A stretch of 64,000 bases of DNA from Enterococcus avium ATCC 14025. GTDB lineage: Bacteria; Bacillota; Bacilli; Lactobacillales; Enterococcaceae. The notes under the pieces are model-generated. The model was not told the DNA's origin. It saw nothing but the letters and a program-made list of their open reading frames with translations, and did no database searches. Made by a program: the position numbers and the translations under genes. Each line of letters starts with the position of its first letter. Position 1 is the stretch's first letter. This document shows, piece after piece, positions 27,289 through 36,158 of this stretch. The DNA is taken from positions 37,822-101,821 of the forward strand of contig NZ_KE136367.1 of assembly GCF_000406965.1 (NCBI RefSeq), written 5' to 3'.

Positions 27289-28680
27289 TTATTCATTTAA
27301 CGTATTATGTCCGTTGCTGGATATTACTTTTTTATAAAAATAAAAGCTCTCTTTTTTATATCGTTTCATGCTTCTTTCATTAAAATTATCTCGATCAACA
27401 TAAACTAGCCCATACCTTTTATCCATTCCATCATTAACACTAAGTAAATCTATGAAAGACCATGGACAAAATCCAATCAAATTGACACCATCCCGTATAG
27501 ATAACCCTAATTGATGAATATGATCATTTAAATAAGCAATTCTCTTATTATCATAAATTTTTCCATCGACTAACTCATCAGTATCAGACCAACCACACTC
27601 TGTAATCAAGACTGGAATATCTGGATATCTGTCGTGTAGTTGCTGTAACGCATAACGAATGCCAACAGGGTCAAATGACCAACCCCAGTTAGTATACTCA
27701 AGCCATTTAGATTTACATACTTCAACATTTTCCATCAGCGCTTTTTTAGGATCAAAAACATCTTTTTGTCTGAAAGTCGTCGTACAATACCAATTAACGG
27801 CAAGATAGTTAGCAGTTCCCTCAGATAAAATTTTCATTTCTTCTTTTGATATAGGAAGAGAGATTCCAGCATTTTCCAACATATTCAAATATTGTTGAGG
27901 AATTTTTCCCCTTAGTGAGATATCCATTAGCGAGAAAGAAAACATGTCTTCAATCGTTTTCGCTAATAAAACATTTTCTGAGGTACCATTTTCAGGCAAG
28001 GCTGTAATATAAGAAACAGCAGGACCAACTTTTAATTTGGGATACTTATGTTCCACTAAACTAAAGACTTTTGCTTGAGCGATACACATGTTAATATTCG
28101 CATACTGGGCCTTTTTATATAACTCTGAAGAATCAGTGTCTTCAATTCCCATAATATCTGGTTGATTTACCATTACATTCTGTTCGTTGATAGTTAACCA
28201 ATAGGTAACTTTACTACCGTATTCCTTCAATAGAAAGGTTGCGTAATCAAAAAAGCTATTAATTGACTGCTTAGATTCCCAACCACCAAACTTTTCAATT
28301 AAAGACATAGGATAATCAAAATGAAACATTGTTACGATTGGCTCTATTCCATTTGCGTTTAACAAATCAATTAATCGGTGATAAAATTCTACTCCTTTAG
28401 GATTGATTTCTTTTGTATCTCCATTTGGAAAAATCCTTGTCCAGCTAATTGAAAATCGATAAGCTTTGAGACCAAGCTCTACCATCAATTGAACATCTTC
28501 TTCAAGATGATGGTAATGATCTACTGTAACTGTCGTATCCATCTGTATATGATTTTTCTTTTTAGTCCTCAAATCAGCAACCGAAATGCCTTTTCCCTCT
28601 GCATACGCTGCCCCCTCAACCTGAAATGCTGAAGTACTGGCTCCCCAAAGAAAATCGTTTGGAAAAAATTGATTATTCAC
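27289..28680 (-). CDS. GH1 family 6-phospho-beta-glucosidase
   Basis: The 463-residue GH1 enzyme has DFLWGASTSAFQVEGA at the N terminus, the acid/base Glu in TINEQN (about residue 171) and the nucleophile Glu in LITECGWS (about residue 361). It hydrolyses beta-glucosides phosphorylated on uptake. The start overlaps the stop of the PTS IIC gene by 8 bases, so uptake and hydrolysis are coupled. Confidence 0.9.
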   Translation of the reverse strand: MNNQFFPNDFLWGASTSAFQVEGAAYAEGKGISVADLRTKKKNHIQMDTTVTVDHYHHLEEDVQLMVELGLKAYRFSISWTRIFPNGDTKEINPKGVEFYHRLIDLLNANGIEPIVTMFHFDYPMSLIEKFGGWESKQSINSFFDYATFLLKEYGSKVTYWLTINEQNVMVNQPDIMGIEDTDSSELYKKAQYANINMCIAQAKVFSLVEHKYPKLKVGPAVSYITALPENGTSENVLLAKTIEDMFSFSLMDISLRGKIPQQYLNMLENAGISLPISKEEMKILSEGTANYLAVNWYCTTTFRQKDVFDPKKALMENVEVCKSKWLEYTNWGWSFDPVGIRYALQQLHDRYPDIPVLITECGWSDTDELVDGKIYDNKRIAYLNDHIHQLGLSIRDGVNLIGFCPWSFIDLLSVNDGMDKRYGLVYVDRDNFNERSMKRYKKESFYFYKKVISSNGHNTLNE

Positions 28681-29956
28681 TTATTAATCTCTCCTCATTT
28701 GCCACTTCTTCTTTATCTAAGTATTTAAAGAATGGATAATAAAGTGCTACTAGAACGATCATGATTACAATTCTGACAACAACTCCTTGCCACCCCATTG
28801 TAAAGAATGCTGCAATAAATTTAGGGACTGTCCAAGGTAAAATAACTGCAGAAAAATTTGGGTTATAAGAAGTAATAAATCCAATTTGTACAGCAATAAA
28901 GCCAATACCACCGGATACAATCGTGCTTAAAACAAATGGTACAAACATGATAGGATTCAACATGATAGGAAAACCAAATATTACTGGTTCATTGATATTA
29001 AAAATGTTCGGGATAGTCCCGAGTTTTGCAAAGGAACGATATCTCTTGGATTTCCCAAAAAATAGAATACATATCATCAGGCTAAGAGTGCTACCAGTTC
29101 CATCATTATTCATAAAATCAAAAACTACTAAATTGTTGAAATACTTAACAGATTCGCCCGCATTAAATTGTTCTATAGACATCATCATCATGGTCATAAC
29201 GACTGGAGTGATTACAGACATAATCGCATTTGGATGAATCCCGAAGAAAAACAATATGTTTGCTAGAACATAAATTAAAAATAATGAAGGCACAGACGCG
29301 CCTATATCTAAAAGCGGTTTGGCGACACTTTCATTGATAAAAGAAAAAATTGTTCCGAAACTTGTGAAACTAAATCCTAGTCTTACTATAAAAACAAAAA
29401 ATAATAATATGATTCCAATGAAGATTGGTTCAAACGACATAGTTACCATTGGTGGTACTGTATCAGGCATTTTTAAGACTAGTTTTTTATTTTTTACAAG
29501 TTTTGAGTAAGTCCACGGAATAAAAATACCAATAAGCATAGAAACAAATATCCCTGAACTTCCGAGATTACTAGACAAAAAACCTCCAACACTTTCATCT
29601 CCAACCGTTATTTGTTGAGGAGATAAAATAAGAAAAGCGGCTAGAGAAAATAAAACTGCTGTAATTTCTTTTATTTCAAGCAATTTTGAATAGCTATAAG
29701 CAATAGCAACTGTAGTGAAAAGTGCTAATACACCCATTGTTCCTCCAGAGATTGCATTTAATTGCTCTGTTAAACCGATTTTCTGAAAATACTCAGCAAC
29801 TCTAGGTATAGGAAAACTACCTAATAAAGAAAAGATAGCCGCTCCCAAAGTTAAAGGCAATGTCAACATCATACCGCCAGATAGCGCTTGCAATATTTTG
29901 ACTTGTCCAAGTTTTGACATTGCTGGAACTATTTTTTCCGATATTTTTTTATTCAT
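28673..29956 (-). CDS. PTS lactose/cellobiose-type EIIC permease
   Basis: The 427-residue membrane protein has about ten hydrophobic segments and the cellobiose EIIC region GIHPNAIMSVITPVV and NINEPVIFGFPIMLNPIMF, where the conserved NEP motif binds sugar. It is a stand-alone IIC domain; IIA and IIB are not in the islet. It is first in the operon with GH1 and ROK genes, and is transcribed away from the RpiR regulator. Confidence 0.9.
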   Translation of the reverse strand: MNKKISEKIVPAMSKLGQVKILQALSGGMMLTLPLTLGAAIFSLLGSFPIPRVAEYFQKIGLTEQLNAISGGTMGVLALFTTVAIAYSYSKLLEIKEITAVLFSLAAFLILSPQQITVGDESVGGFLSSNLGSSGIFVSMLIGIFIPWTYSKLVKNKKLVLKMPDTVPPMVTMSFEPIFIGIILLFFVFIVRLGFSFTSFGTIFSFINESVAKPLLDIGASVPSLFLIYVLANILFFFGIHPNAIMSVITPVVMTMMMMSIEQFNAGESVKYFNNLVVFDFMNNDGTGSTLSLMICILFFGKSKRYRSFAKLGTIPNIFNINEPVIFGFPIMLNPIMFVPFVLSTIVSGGIGFIAVQIGFITSYNPNFSAVILPWTVPKFIAAFFTMGWQGVVVRIVIMIVLVALYYPFFKYLDKEEVANEERLISE

Positions 29957-30051
29957 AAAAAAACCTTCCTTTCATAAGATAAAACTATATTAACAATACC
30001 CTAACTTCTTTTGTTTCCAACTTAATAAAGAAATTTACAATCTGTATGACT

Positions 30052-30102
30052 ATTTTCATGAGTATGAAAATTTGATATACTTTGTAGACTAACATACTCA
30101 TA
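30052..30102. promoter_or_regulatory. Operator/promoter region between the islet operon and its regulator
   Basis: ATTTTCAT and ATGAAAAT (30052-30059, 30064-30071) form a palindrome around GAGT. TATACT at 30076-30081 is a likely -10 for the RpiR gene. A related CATACTCATA follows at 30093-30102. The palindrome is the best candidate for the RpiR binding site. Confidence 0.6.
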
Positions 30103-30122
30103 CAGTACGTCGAGGTGAAAAA

Positions 30123-30920
30123 ATGGAAAGCTATATCAAAATGCTAGATTATTTGAACACACACGAGTTAGACAGCTCTTATGCCCGTATCATTATCTAT
30201 CTAATTAAACATATTAATAACGTTCCAAAACTTTCTATTACTGAGTTAGCGAACGAATGTTTTGTATCTAATGCAACCGTTTCTAGATTTGCTCGTTTTT
30301 TTCAATATGAGAATTTTCAATCTTTAAAAAAAGAACTAACTTTGCCATCTCAATATAAACCTGAATTCAATTTCAGGATGAATAGTAAATCAGTAGATTT
30401 GATTACTGACAATCCAAAAGAATTTTTAAAAAAATACTCACAGGCTATTATCAATTCTATCGAGGATGTATCAGAAAATATCGATATTGAAAAGGTAGAT
30501 AAAATACTCACCTTAATAAATAAGCAAAAGAAGCTTTTTTTATTCGGCTCACCTAGTTCACTTAATCTGTTGCAAGAGATACAACGCGGTTTTTTTATCT
30601 CAGGATCTGTTATATATACTGGTGAGACAATTGCCGATTTCGAAAGATTGACTAATTATATTGATAGTCAATCTTTTGTAATCGTATTATCCTCATTCGG
30701 AAATTTTCTTTCAGAAAATACGAAATTGATGAATGCCATCATAAATATGGATTGCGAGACCTGTTTCATTACACAACATACAGAAAATCTAATTTCTACT
30801 TCATTTGACCACATTATCTCCGTTACAAAAAGAAATTATATCGAAGCTGGAAGTTATCCAACTATTTTATTTTGTGAATACTTTGTAAGAAGATACTTTT
30901 CATTATTTAGAAAAAAATAA
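30123..30920 (+). CDS. MurR/RpiR-family transcriptional regulator
   Basis: The N-terminal HTH_6 domain is seen in SITELANECFVSNATVSRFARFF, and the C-terminal SIS domain (KKLFLFGSPSSLNLL, FVIVLSSFGNFL) would sense a sugar phosphate. The gene is divergent from the PTS IIC-GH1-ROK operon, so it most likely regulates it. The start follows CGAGGTGAAAAA. At 265 residues it is slightly shorter than average but complete. Confidence 0.87.
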   Translation: MESYIKMLDYLNTHELDSSYARIIIYLIKHINNVPKLSITELANECFVSNATVSRFARFFQYENFQSLKKELTLPSQYKPEFNFRMNSKSVDLITDNPKEFLKKYSQAIINSIEDVSENIDIEKVDKILTLINKQKKLFLFGSPSSLNLLQEIQRGFFISGSVIYTGETIADFERLTNYIDSQSFVIVLSSFGNFLSENTKLMNAIINMDCETCFITQHTENLISTSFDHIISVTKRNYIEAGSYPTILFCEYFVRRYFSLFRKK

Positions 30921-31107
30921 TTTTGGTCCTTTTATTTTTACATTCTATTTTCTTCCAAAACAACTGTAGGCACACATATCAAAAATGATTCACTTTCCTA
31001 TATGCCCCACGATTGAGTTTTTTGACTTAGTTACATTTGAATAGTATATGATTTTTCATATATAGGTAATGCTATTTCCACAGACTTTTAGCTACATAAA
31101 GAATAAC

Positions 31108-31188
31108 AATTCTACAACAAATTAATGTAAGACTTCTTACAGACAACAACACCCGCATCCTGATTGAGGATGCGGGTGTTTTTTGTCT
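31108..31188 (+). repeat. Right 81-bp direct repeat, orphan rpsD 3' end and terminator
   Basis: It copies the last rpsD codons, stop codon and terminator, but no rpsD body precedes it. Its terminator stem (ACACCCGCATCC with GGATGCGGGTGT) is perfect, unlike the left copy. This suggests it is the ancestral chromosomal end and that the left copy was supplied by the incoming DNA. Confidence 0.92.
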
Positions 31189-31267
31189 TCTATTTCAAAT
31201 TCTGACTATGAATTCTTTTTAAAAATTACTAAAACGCAGATTTACCCTTTTCGTCTAGAACCGTCCG

Positions 31268-32098
31268 TTACTCGGCCATTCCTTTGATAATCGTCACGAA
31301 GGAAATATCATACATTTGTGCATAAGGTTTAACGTAGACTTCAAAATCGATGCCATTGCTGCTAGGTTTAACCTTAACCACAGTGCCGATAACAAGATCC
31401 GCTGGCGAATTTCCACCCAAACCGGAAGTTCGAACAACGTCCCCTTCTTTAATCTCTTTTTCTTTAGTAACCTGCGAGGCGATCAATTGCTGTTTTTTTT
31501 CTTCATATTTATTTAAGATCCCAAAAGACTCCCCATTATTTGTACCTATTTTTATTGGAAAATGGTTACTGTTTTGATTATCAGAGGTCAATAATTCAAT
31601 TTTGGATGACTGTTCTCTAACCTCCGTCACCCGACCAATCACCCCTTTTTGAGACATAACCGCCATGTTTTCCGTCACGCCGTCATCACTTCCTCTATCA
31701 ACGATAAGCTCATCCTGCCAGGTGTCTGGAGAACGTGTGATGACCGTTGCCGAGACCTTCTCATAATCAGTCAATGTTTTGCTTAACTCCTCTTCAACCT
31801 TTAGACGTTCGATTTCTTGTGCTTGATTTTTCACGTTCTGTTTCAAATCATCGTGTTGCTCGATCTCGCCTTTTAGATTTTTATTTTCTTCATACGTATT
31901 TACCAGTCTAGACAAGGAATCAATACTCCCGAACCATCGTCCAGGTATCATAACGATATCCCCAACAACAGACAGTGGATCATTCATCGCAGTATCTGCA
32001 TCGTTTTTCTTCCATCGATTTACTACTGTAACTAGAATGACTGCCATAGCCAAAATTACCACGACAATCATCCACCTTTTTAAACGAAACTTTTTCAC
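31268..32098 (-). CDS. mreC: Cell shape-determining protein MreC
   Basis: A short cytoplasmic N terminus and one membrane helix (about residues 9-26) precede a coiled-coil (about residues 65-110) and the two-lobed beta domain (DELIVDRGSDDGVTENMAV, GVIGRVTEV, VRTSGLGGNSPADLVIGTV). These are the MreC features. MreC organises peripheral wall synthesis in ovococci. It starts with GTG at 32098 after GAGGGTG. There is no mreD or mreB beside it, which is unusual; it may be a second mreC. Confidence 0.9.
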   Translation of the reverse strand: MKKFRLKRWMIVVVILAMAVILVTVVNRWKKNDADTAMNDPLSVVGDIVMIPGRWFGSIDSLSRLVNTYEENKNLKGEIEQHDDLKQNVKNQAQEIERLKVEEELSKTLTDYEKVSATVITRSPDTWQDELIVDRGSDDGVTENMAVMSQKGVIGRVTEVREQSSKIELLTSDNQNSNHFPIKIGTNNGESFGILNKYEEKKQQLIASQVTKEKEIKEGDVVRTSGLGGNSPADLVIGTVVKVKPSSNGIDFEVYVKPYAQMYDISFVTIIKGMAE

Positions 32099-32427
32099 TT
32101 AGGCACCCTCTATAAACTATTCGACTTTTACCAACAACCAAAAACAAATCCTTTGTTGCTTCAATTTTCTGTTAACCGCTTTCTAATGTCAATGATAGAT
32201 TCAATAATCTAAAACTGGAATTCAACTGTTTATGCTGTATCTCGAAAAAAGTAATTTCGTTTTTTGGTAACTATCTATTTTATTTGAAGACAAAAAAGAT
32301 CGAAATGCGCTGAGCTTTGTTTTCCTGTTGGATATTTTTGTAATTGTACAAAAGTCATTCAAAAACCGTTACCCTAAATAGCTATAGTATAATTAGCAGT
32401 AATCTAACTTATAACGGAGGAAATGAA
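32099..32427. other. Intergenic region with a promoter-like element
   Basis: No gene is seen. TATAAT about 40 bases before the broken small gene is a good -10 box; no strong -35 was found. Confidence 0.5.
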
Positions 32428-32672
32428 ATGAAAAAATCAGAAACTATTGAAACACTCGCGACAATCGAAGAGATCGTTACCGTTGTACCTGAAAAGTAGT
32501 ACTGGGAAATGTAAAATTTGCCATTGTTTCTTACGTTGTTGATGGATTCAAGTATGTTTCAAAGAAAAGTATAACTGTTCCTTTAGGTTATCAAGTTGGT
32601 GATACGATAAAAATCAGATATGACAAAAATGAACCCACAAGATTTAAACGCCTTTCACCACGATTTGCATAG
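32428..32672 (+). pseudogene. Small frameshifted gene, DUF3592-like remnant
   Basis: ATG at 32428 follows GGAGG, and after 23 codons the frame ends at TAG 32497-32499. In the -1 frame the sequence continues for about 58 codons (VLGNVKFAIVSYVVDGFKYV, then YQVGDTIKIRYDKNEP) to TAG at 32670-32672. The second part resembles the extracellular piece of DUF3592-type proteins. Loss of one A in the GAAAAG tract would explain the break; a sequencing error or programmed frameshift is possible. Confidence 0.6.
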
Positions 32673-32943
32673 CGCTAAATTGATACCGAGTATGGCTTTA
32701 ATTATCCGACAACATCTCTTTATGTCCCTAACATATCATCCTGTAAGACCCACAGTTACTTCTTATTTCTTATAGTATTCTGCTTTAAATTATTTAATTT
32801 CGTGTCCTTATCAAAAAAATTGATTACATGCAAAACACCTTGAGCTAATCAAAAACGCTATTTTTAAAGGTTATGTTGACGAGAGCCTCCTTATCAATGA
32901 TAATTGTTAGCTGACATCGAATGAAAAGGAAAAGAGTGAAAAA

Positions 32944-33888
32944 ATGAAATACTGTCCTAATTGCGGTACTGAGGTACGCTCAGAAGCAAATTTTTGTCCA
33001 GCCTGCGGATATAACTTAGAACAAACAAGACCAGCAGTTGGTCCTCAAAAAGATCCCGAAAACAACGTGCCCTTTTATCAACCAAAAATCGAAGAGCCGC
33101 TAAAGCTTGAGCTGGAAAAAGCAGATGGCTTACACATTACTCGTGCTGAAATCAAAAAACAGGCACAGGAAAAACTGTCCGGCAGATATGGTGAATGGTG
33201 TAAAACAATCATTTTGCTGGTCGGTGCGAATTTTATCGCCGGCTTTATTTTTCAAATTGCCTACTTTCGTTTTTTTACCAACGGCGTGCTAAGAATACTT
33301 AGCCCCTATGACTACTACGACAGCTATGGTTACGGCTATAATTATAACTACATCCAACCGTATACATCGCGGCTTTCGCTAGTTGCTTGGTTTCTAATCA
33401 TGGTGGCGGCCTTTATTCTGATCTTTTTGATCGCCGCTTTATCGACCGCTGTCTTGCAATGGTGCGCGATCCACACCTTAAGAGGCAACCGAGCAGATGG
33501 ATTACAAATCTTCGCGTACTTTATCAAGGCGCAAAAAAATCGTGTATTGAAGGCAAATATTTTAATCGCCATCTATACCTTCCTTTGGTCGATGCTGTTC
33601 GTCATCCCAGGTATTGTAAAGAGTGCATCCTATGCTATGACGAACTATTTATTGGAAAAAGAGGACAACTTAAGTGCTGCGGATGCGATTTTATTAAGCC
33701 GTCAAATCATGCATGGCTATAAGCTGGAATTTTTGATCCTGCGCTTTTCCTTTTTCTTCTGGAATCTCACAGCAATCTTCCAGCTTACGAATTTTTACGT
33801 GATGCCTTACCAGAATGTGACAGAGATTCAATTTTTAGACCGACTTTATGAACATTACATCGAACAAAACAAAGAAGTCGAAGCATAG
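32944..33888 (+). CDS. Zinc-ribbon DUF975 membrane protein
   Basis: The first 22 residues form a zinc ribbon (CPNCGTEV..FCPACGYN). A low-complexity linker follows, then a DUF975 membrane domain with about five hydrophobic segments, with a Tyr-rich extracellular loop (about residues 120-138) and the family segment MLFVIPGIVKSASYAMTNYL. Function is unknown. The gene has its own SD (GAGTG) and shares a bidirectional terminator with the next convergent operon. Confidence 0.85.
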   Translation: MKYCPNCGTEVRSEANFCPACGYNLEQTRPAVGPQKDPENNVPFYQPKIEEPLKLELEKADGLHITRAEIKKQAQEKLSGRYGEWCKTIILLVGANFIAGFIFQIAYFRFFTNGVLRILSPYDYYDSYGYGYNYNYIQPYTSRLSLVAWFLIMVAAFILIFLIAALSTAVLQWCAIHTLRGNRADGLQIFAYFIKAQKNRVLKANILIAIYTFLWSMLFVIPGIVKSASYAMTNYLLEKEDNLSAADAILLSRQIMHGYKLEFLILRFSFFFWNLTAIFQLTNFYVMPYQNVTEIQFLDRLYEHYIEQNKEVEA

Positions 33889-33927
33889 AAAAAACGTCAG
33901 CTAAATGTTTTAGCTGACGTTTTTTTA
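33889..33927. terminator. Bidirectional terminator
   Basis: AAAACGTCAGCTAAA and TTTAGCTGACGTTTT form an almost perfect stem around a 3-base loop with A/T runs on both sides, between the convergent DUF975 and VTT genes. Confidence 0.9.
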
Positions 33928-34629
33928 TTTATTCGTTCTCGCCTGTCTGCTTTGATACATCTGCTTAAAGACATAGATCGCGATAAATAATGCAAACATG
34001 CTTAACAGACCAAACAGAATAGTCTTCGTGCTGCCGGTCAAATTGCTGCCGACATATGAGTAAACCACCGTTGCCGGAAGCTGCCCGATCCCTGTTGCGA
34101 TTAGGAAGGGAATCGGCTTAATCGCCGTTAATCCCGCCGCATAGCTGATAAAGTCAAAAGAGATAAATGGCAGCAGACGACAGATCAAAATCGTGTGTTT
34201 CCCATAACGATCAAAATACGCGTCTAACTTCTCCAGCGAAAAGTTCTTGTTCAACCGTTCAACAATATCTCGTCCTGCAATTCGTGCGATATAAAAACAA
34301 ACCAATGCTCCCGCCATCGCACTCGTCCATGAAAGCAAAGCTCCTTGCCACCAGCCAAAAACCGCAGCATTCGCAAACGTAATCAAAAAGGCCGGCAATG
34401 GCGCGATGATTGATTGGAACATCATCAGCAGAAATGAGATCACGACTGCCCAAACTCCAAAAGACCGTAAATAGCCCACGATACTCTCTACACTCATGGA
34501 ACGAAAGAGCATCAACACTTGTGTAACCTTCGAACGAATCCTCGGAATAAAGTAAAAGCCGACGACCGCCAGCACTATCACAAGAATCAATAGGATTCGA
34601 GCGAAAGTTCGCTTGTTCATTTTAGACAT
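33925..34629 (-). CDS. TVP38/TMEM64-family (VTT domain) membrane protein
   Basis: The 234-residue protein has five to six hydrophobic segments with the VTT/DedA-like core: FANAAVFGWWQGALLSWTSA, then GKHTILICRLLPFISFDFIS and the GIGQLPATVVYSYVG segment. These proteins are thought to act as lipid scramblases or transporters. Its ATG overlaps the stop of the upstream rhodanese gene (TAATG), so the two are translationally coupled. Confidence 0.88.
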   Translation of the reverse strand: MSKMNKRTFARILLILVIVLAVVGFYFIPRIRSKVTQVLMLFRSMSVESIVGYLRSFGVWAVVISFLLMMFQSIIAPLPAFLITFANAAVFGWWQGALLSWTSAMAGALVCFYIARIAGRDIVERLNKNFSLEKLDAYFDRYGKHTILICRLLPFISFDFISYAAGLTAIKPIPFLIATGIGQLPATVVYSYVGSNLTGSTKTILFGLLSMFALFIAIYVFKQMYQSRQARTNK

Positions 34630-35555
34630 TATTTTTCTACTTCCTCAACTTTTGCCCATCGATAATATGAGCCATCATAATTTTTTACTTGTTTGAAGCC
34701 GCACATCTCCATCACTAGCTCCATGTAAGCTGAACGAATTCCAGCCGTACAATAAGTGACGATCTGATCCTTTTTAGATAAACCAGCATCTTCAAACAAC
34801 TTCGTTAACTCTTCTTTACTCTTTAGCTTGCCGTTTTTCTGGAACAGCTCCGTGAAGCGCAGATGAATCGCGTCAGGCAAATGACCACCTTTGGCCTCGC
34901 CGTACAAGACCTCGCCTTTGTATTCTTTGTCCTCACGAACGTCGACAACTTTGTAGTCAGCATAATCCTTTTTCAATTCATCCGTCCTAATCATATGCTT
35001 TTGATCAATCGAATCAATCGTCACATCAACTGGATCTAGCTCCGTACTCTCATACGCTGTTTTAAGCCCCGATTTTTTCAAATCCGTAAAGCCACCGTCG
35101 ACCATCTTGACATCCTGATAGCCGGCCGCTAATAATTCCCAAGCGATCCGTCCATCATCGCCCCAGCCTTTTTGCGCACCAGCAAACAGGACCACTTCCT
35201 TGTCCTTCGCGATCCCTTTTTCACCTAATCGCTTGCCTAATTCTGCGGGTTCAAGCACCAAGCCCCATTTCTCATCGCCGGAGGCCCCTTCTTCGACTGA
35301 AGCTAAATTTTGCCAACCAATTACAGTCGATCCTTTGATCGTACCTTTATTGGCCTCTTCTTCACCCCGCGCGTCAATTAAAATGAGGTCATCCAGATTT
35401 TTTTTAACGTACTCTGCATCCACAATATACTCACCAGTAAAAGCCGTTGTTTCTTTTTCGGCTGATTTAGAAGTGTCCGCTTTCTCGTCACCGCCGCCGC
35501 AACCTGTTAAACCTAAAGAAACTAACGCCAATAGCCCAATCATTGTTTTTTTCAT
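34629..35555 (-). CDS. Lipoprotein with two rhodanese domains (sulfurtransferase)
   Basis: A signal peptide with lipobox LTGC is followed by two rhodanese domains. The second has the active-site loop YCTAGIRSAY with catalytic Cys (about residue 273); the first has FAGAQKG with Ala in that place and is probably structural. This order matches thiosulfate/3-mercaptopyruvate sulfurtransferases, here exported and lipid-anchored. ATG at 35555 follows GGAGAAAA; the ATG at 35567 lacks a site. It is coupled to the VTT membrane protein. Confidence 0.87.
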   Translation of the reverse strand: MKKTMIGLLALVSLGLTGCGGGDEKADTSKSAEKETTAFTGEYIVDAEYVKKNLDDLILIDARGEEEANKGTIKGSTVIGWQNLASVEEGASGDEKWGLVLEPAELGKRLGEKGIAKDKEVVLFAGAQKGWGDDGRIAWELLAAGYQDVKMVDGGFTDLKKSGLKTAYESTELDPVDVTIDSIDQKHMIRTDELKKDYADYKVVDVREDKEYKGEVLYGEAKGGHLPDAIHLRFTELFQKNGKLKSKEELTKLFEDAGLSKKDQIVTYCTAGIRSAYMELVMEMCGFKQVKNYDGSYYRWAKVEEVEK

Positions 35556-35629
35556 CTTTTTCTCCATTCATTTGTCGTTTTGTTGCTCCGACATTCCTGC
35601 CGAAGCCCAGGAATCTCCATCCTTTTGTC

Positions 35630-35726
35630 TGATAAAGTTATTTTGCTAAATAGTTCGACCATAAATCCGCTATAAATTTAGACGTAGTCCTTAAACTAAC
35701 TAAACTGCAAAAAGCAAAACTGACAG
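35630..35726 (-). repeat. SD-linked structured repeat, partial copy
   Basis: The 84 bases 35641-35724 match 35797-35880 at a 156-bp offset with four or five differences. Arms TTTTGCT and AGCAAAA are complementary. The terminal hairpin is missing here. Confidence 0.75.
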
Positions 35727-35746
35727 CTAGCTCTATTTAATGGATT

Positions 35747-35886
35747 CATTTTTCTAAAAGGCAGAAAAATGATTTCGCTTTTCGCTTCGCGTATCATTTT
35801 GCTAAACAGTTCGACCATAAATCTGTTATAAATTTAGGCGTAGTCCTTAAACTAACTAAACTGCAAAAAGCAAAACTGACAAAAGG
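35747..35886 (-). repeat. SD-linked structured repeat, fuller copy
   Basis: It holds the terminal hairpin (CATTTTTCT..AGAAAAATG), the CGTATCATTTTGCT arm and the AGCAAAACTGAC arm. Orientation is the same as the copy beside it, toward the rhodanese gene on the minus strand. Confidence 0.78.
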
Positions 35887-36158
35887 AAACATACCCCCAT
35901 ATGTTCCCAAACGACTTCTTTTAGTGAATGGATTACACTAATGGTAAACGAAGGTTCGTTAGGGAGGAGATTTTTACATTCACATTCTTAGAGACTCTAA
36001 GGCAAAGTGTTATACCTGATCACTGATGAAAATTCAAAATACTCCCTCCCCACATTCTCGATTTTTGCCCTTAGTAAAAGTATATAAAACGCTTTATCCT
36101 TTTACAACCAATCATTGGATTGCAGGCAAAATTATAGTTTCACTCGGCGCCTTTGTGG
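35887..36158. other. Intergenic region without a recognised gene
   Basis: The stretch separates the repeats from the unknown basic protein. No coding frame with an SD was found, and no clear terminator follows the minus-strand gene ending at 36159. Confidence 0.5.

Larger units (their letters stand above)
26175..31107. mobile_element. Islet inserted at the rpsD 3' end (beta-glucoside utilisation)
   Basis: Four sugar genes lie between the two 81-bp copies of the rpsD end. They are more AT-rich and less codon-biased than their surroundings. No integrase, transposase or plasmid gene is inside, so the mechanism of arrival is open. The cargo is a complete catabolic unit except for PTS IIA and IIB, which must come from elsewhere in the genome. 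Confidence 0.7.

Noticed and set aside
26175..31107. Prophage or ICE at rpsD
   Set aside because: No integrase, structural, replication or conjugation gene is present; only sugar genes and flanking repeats.
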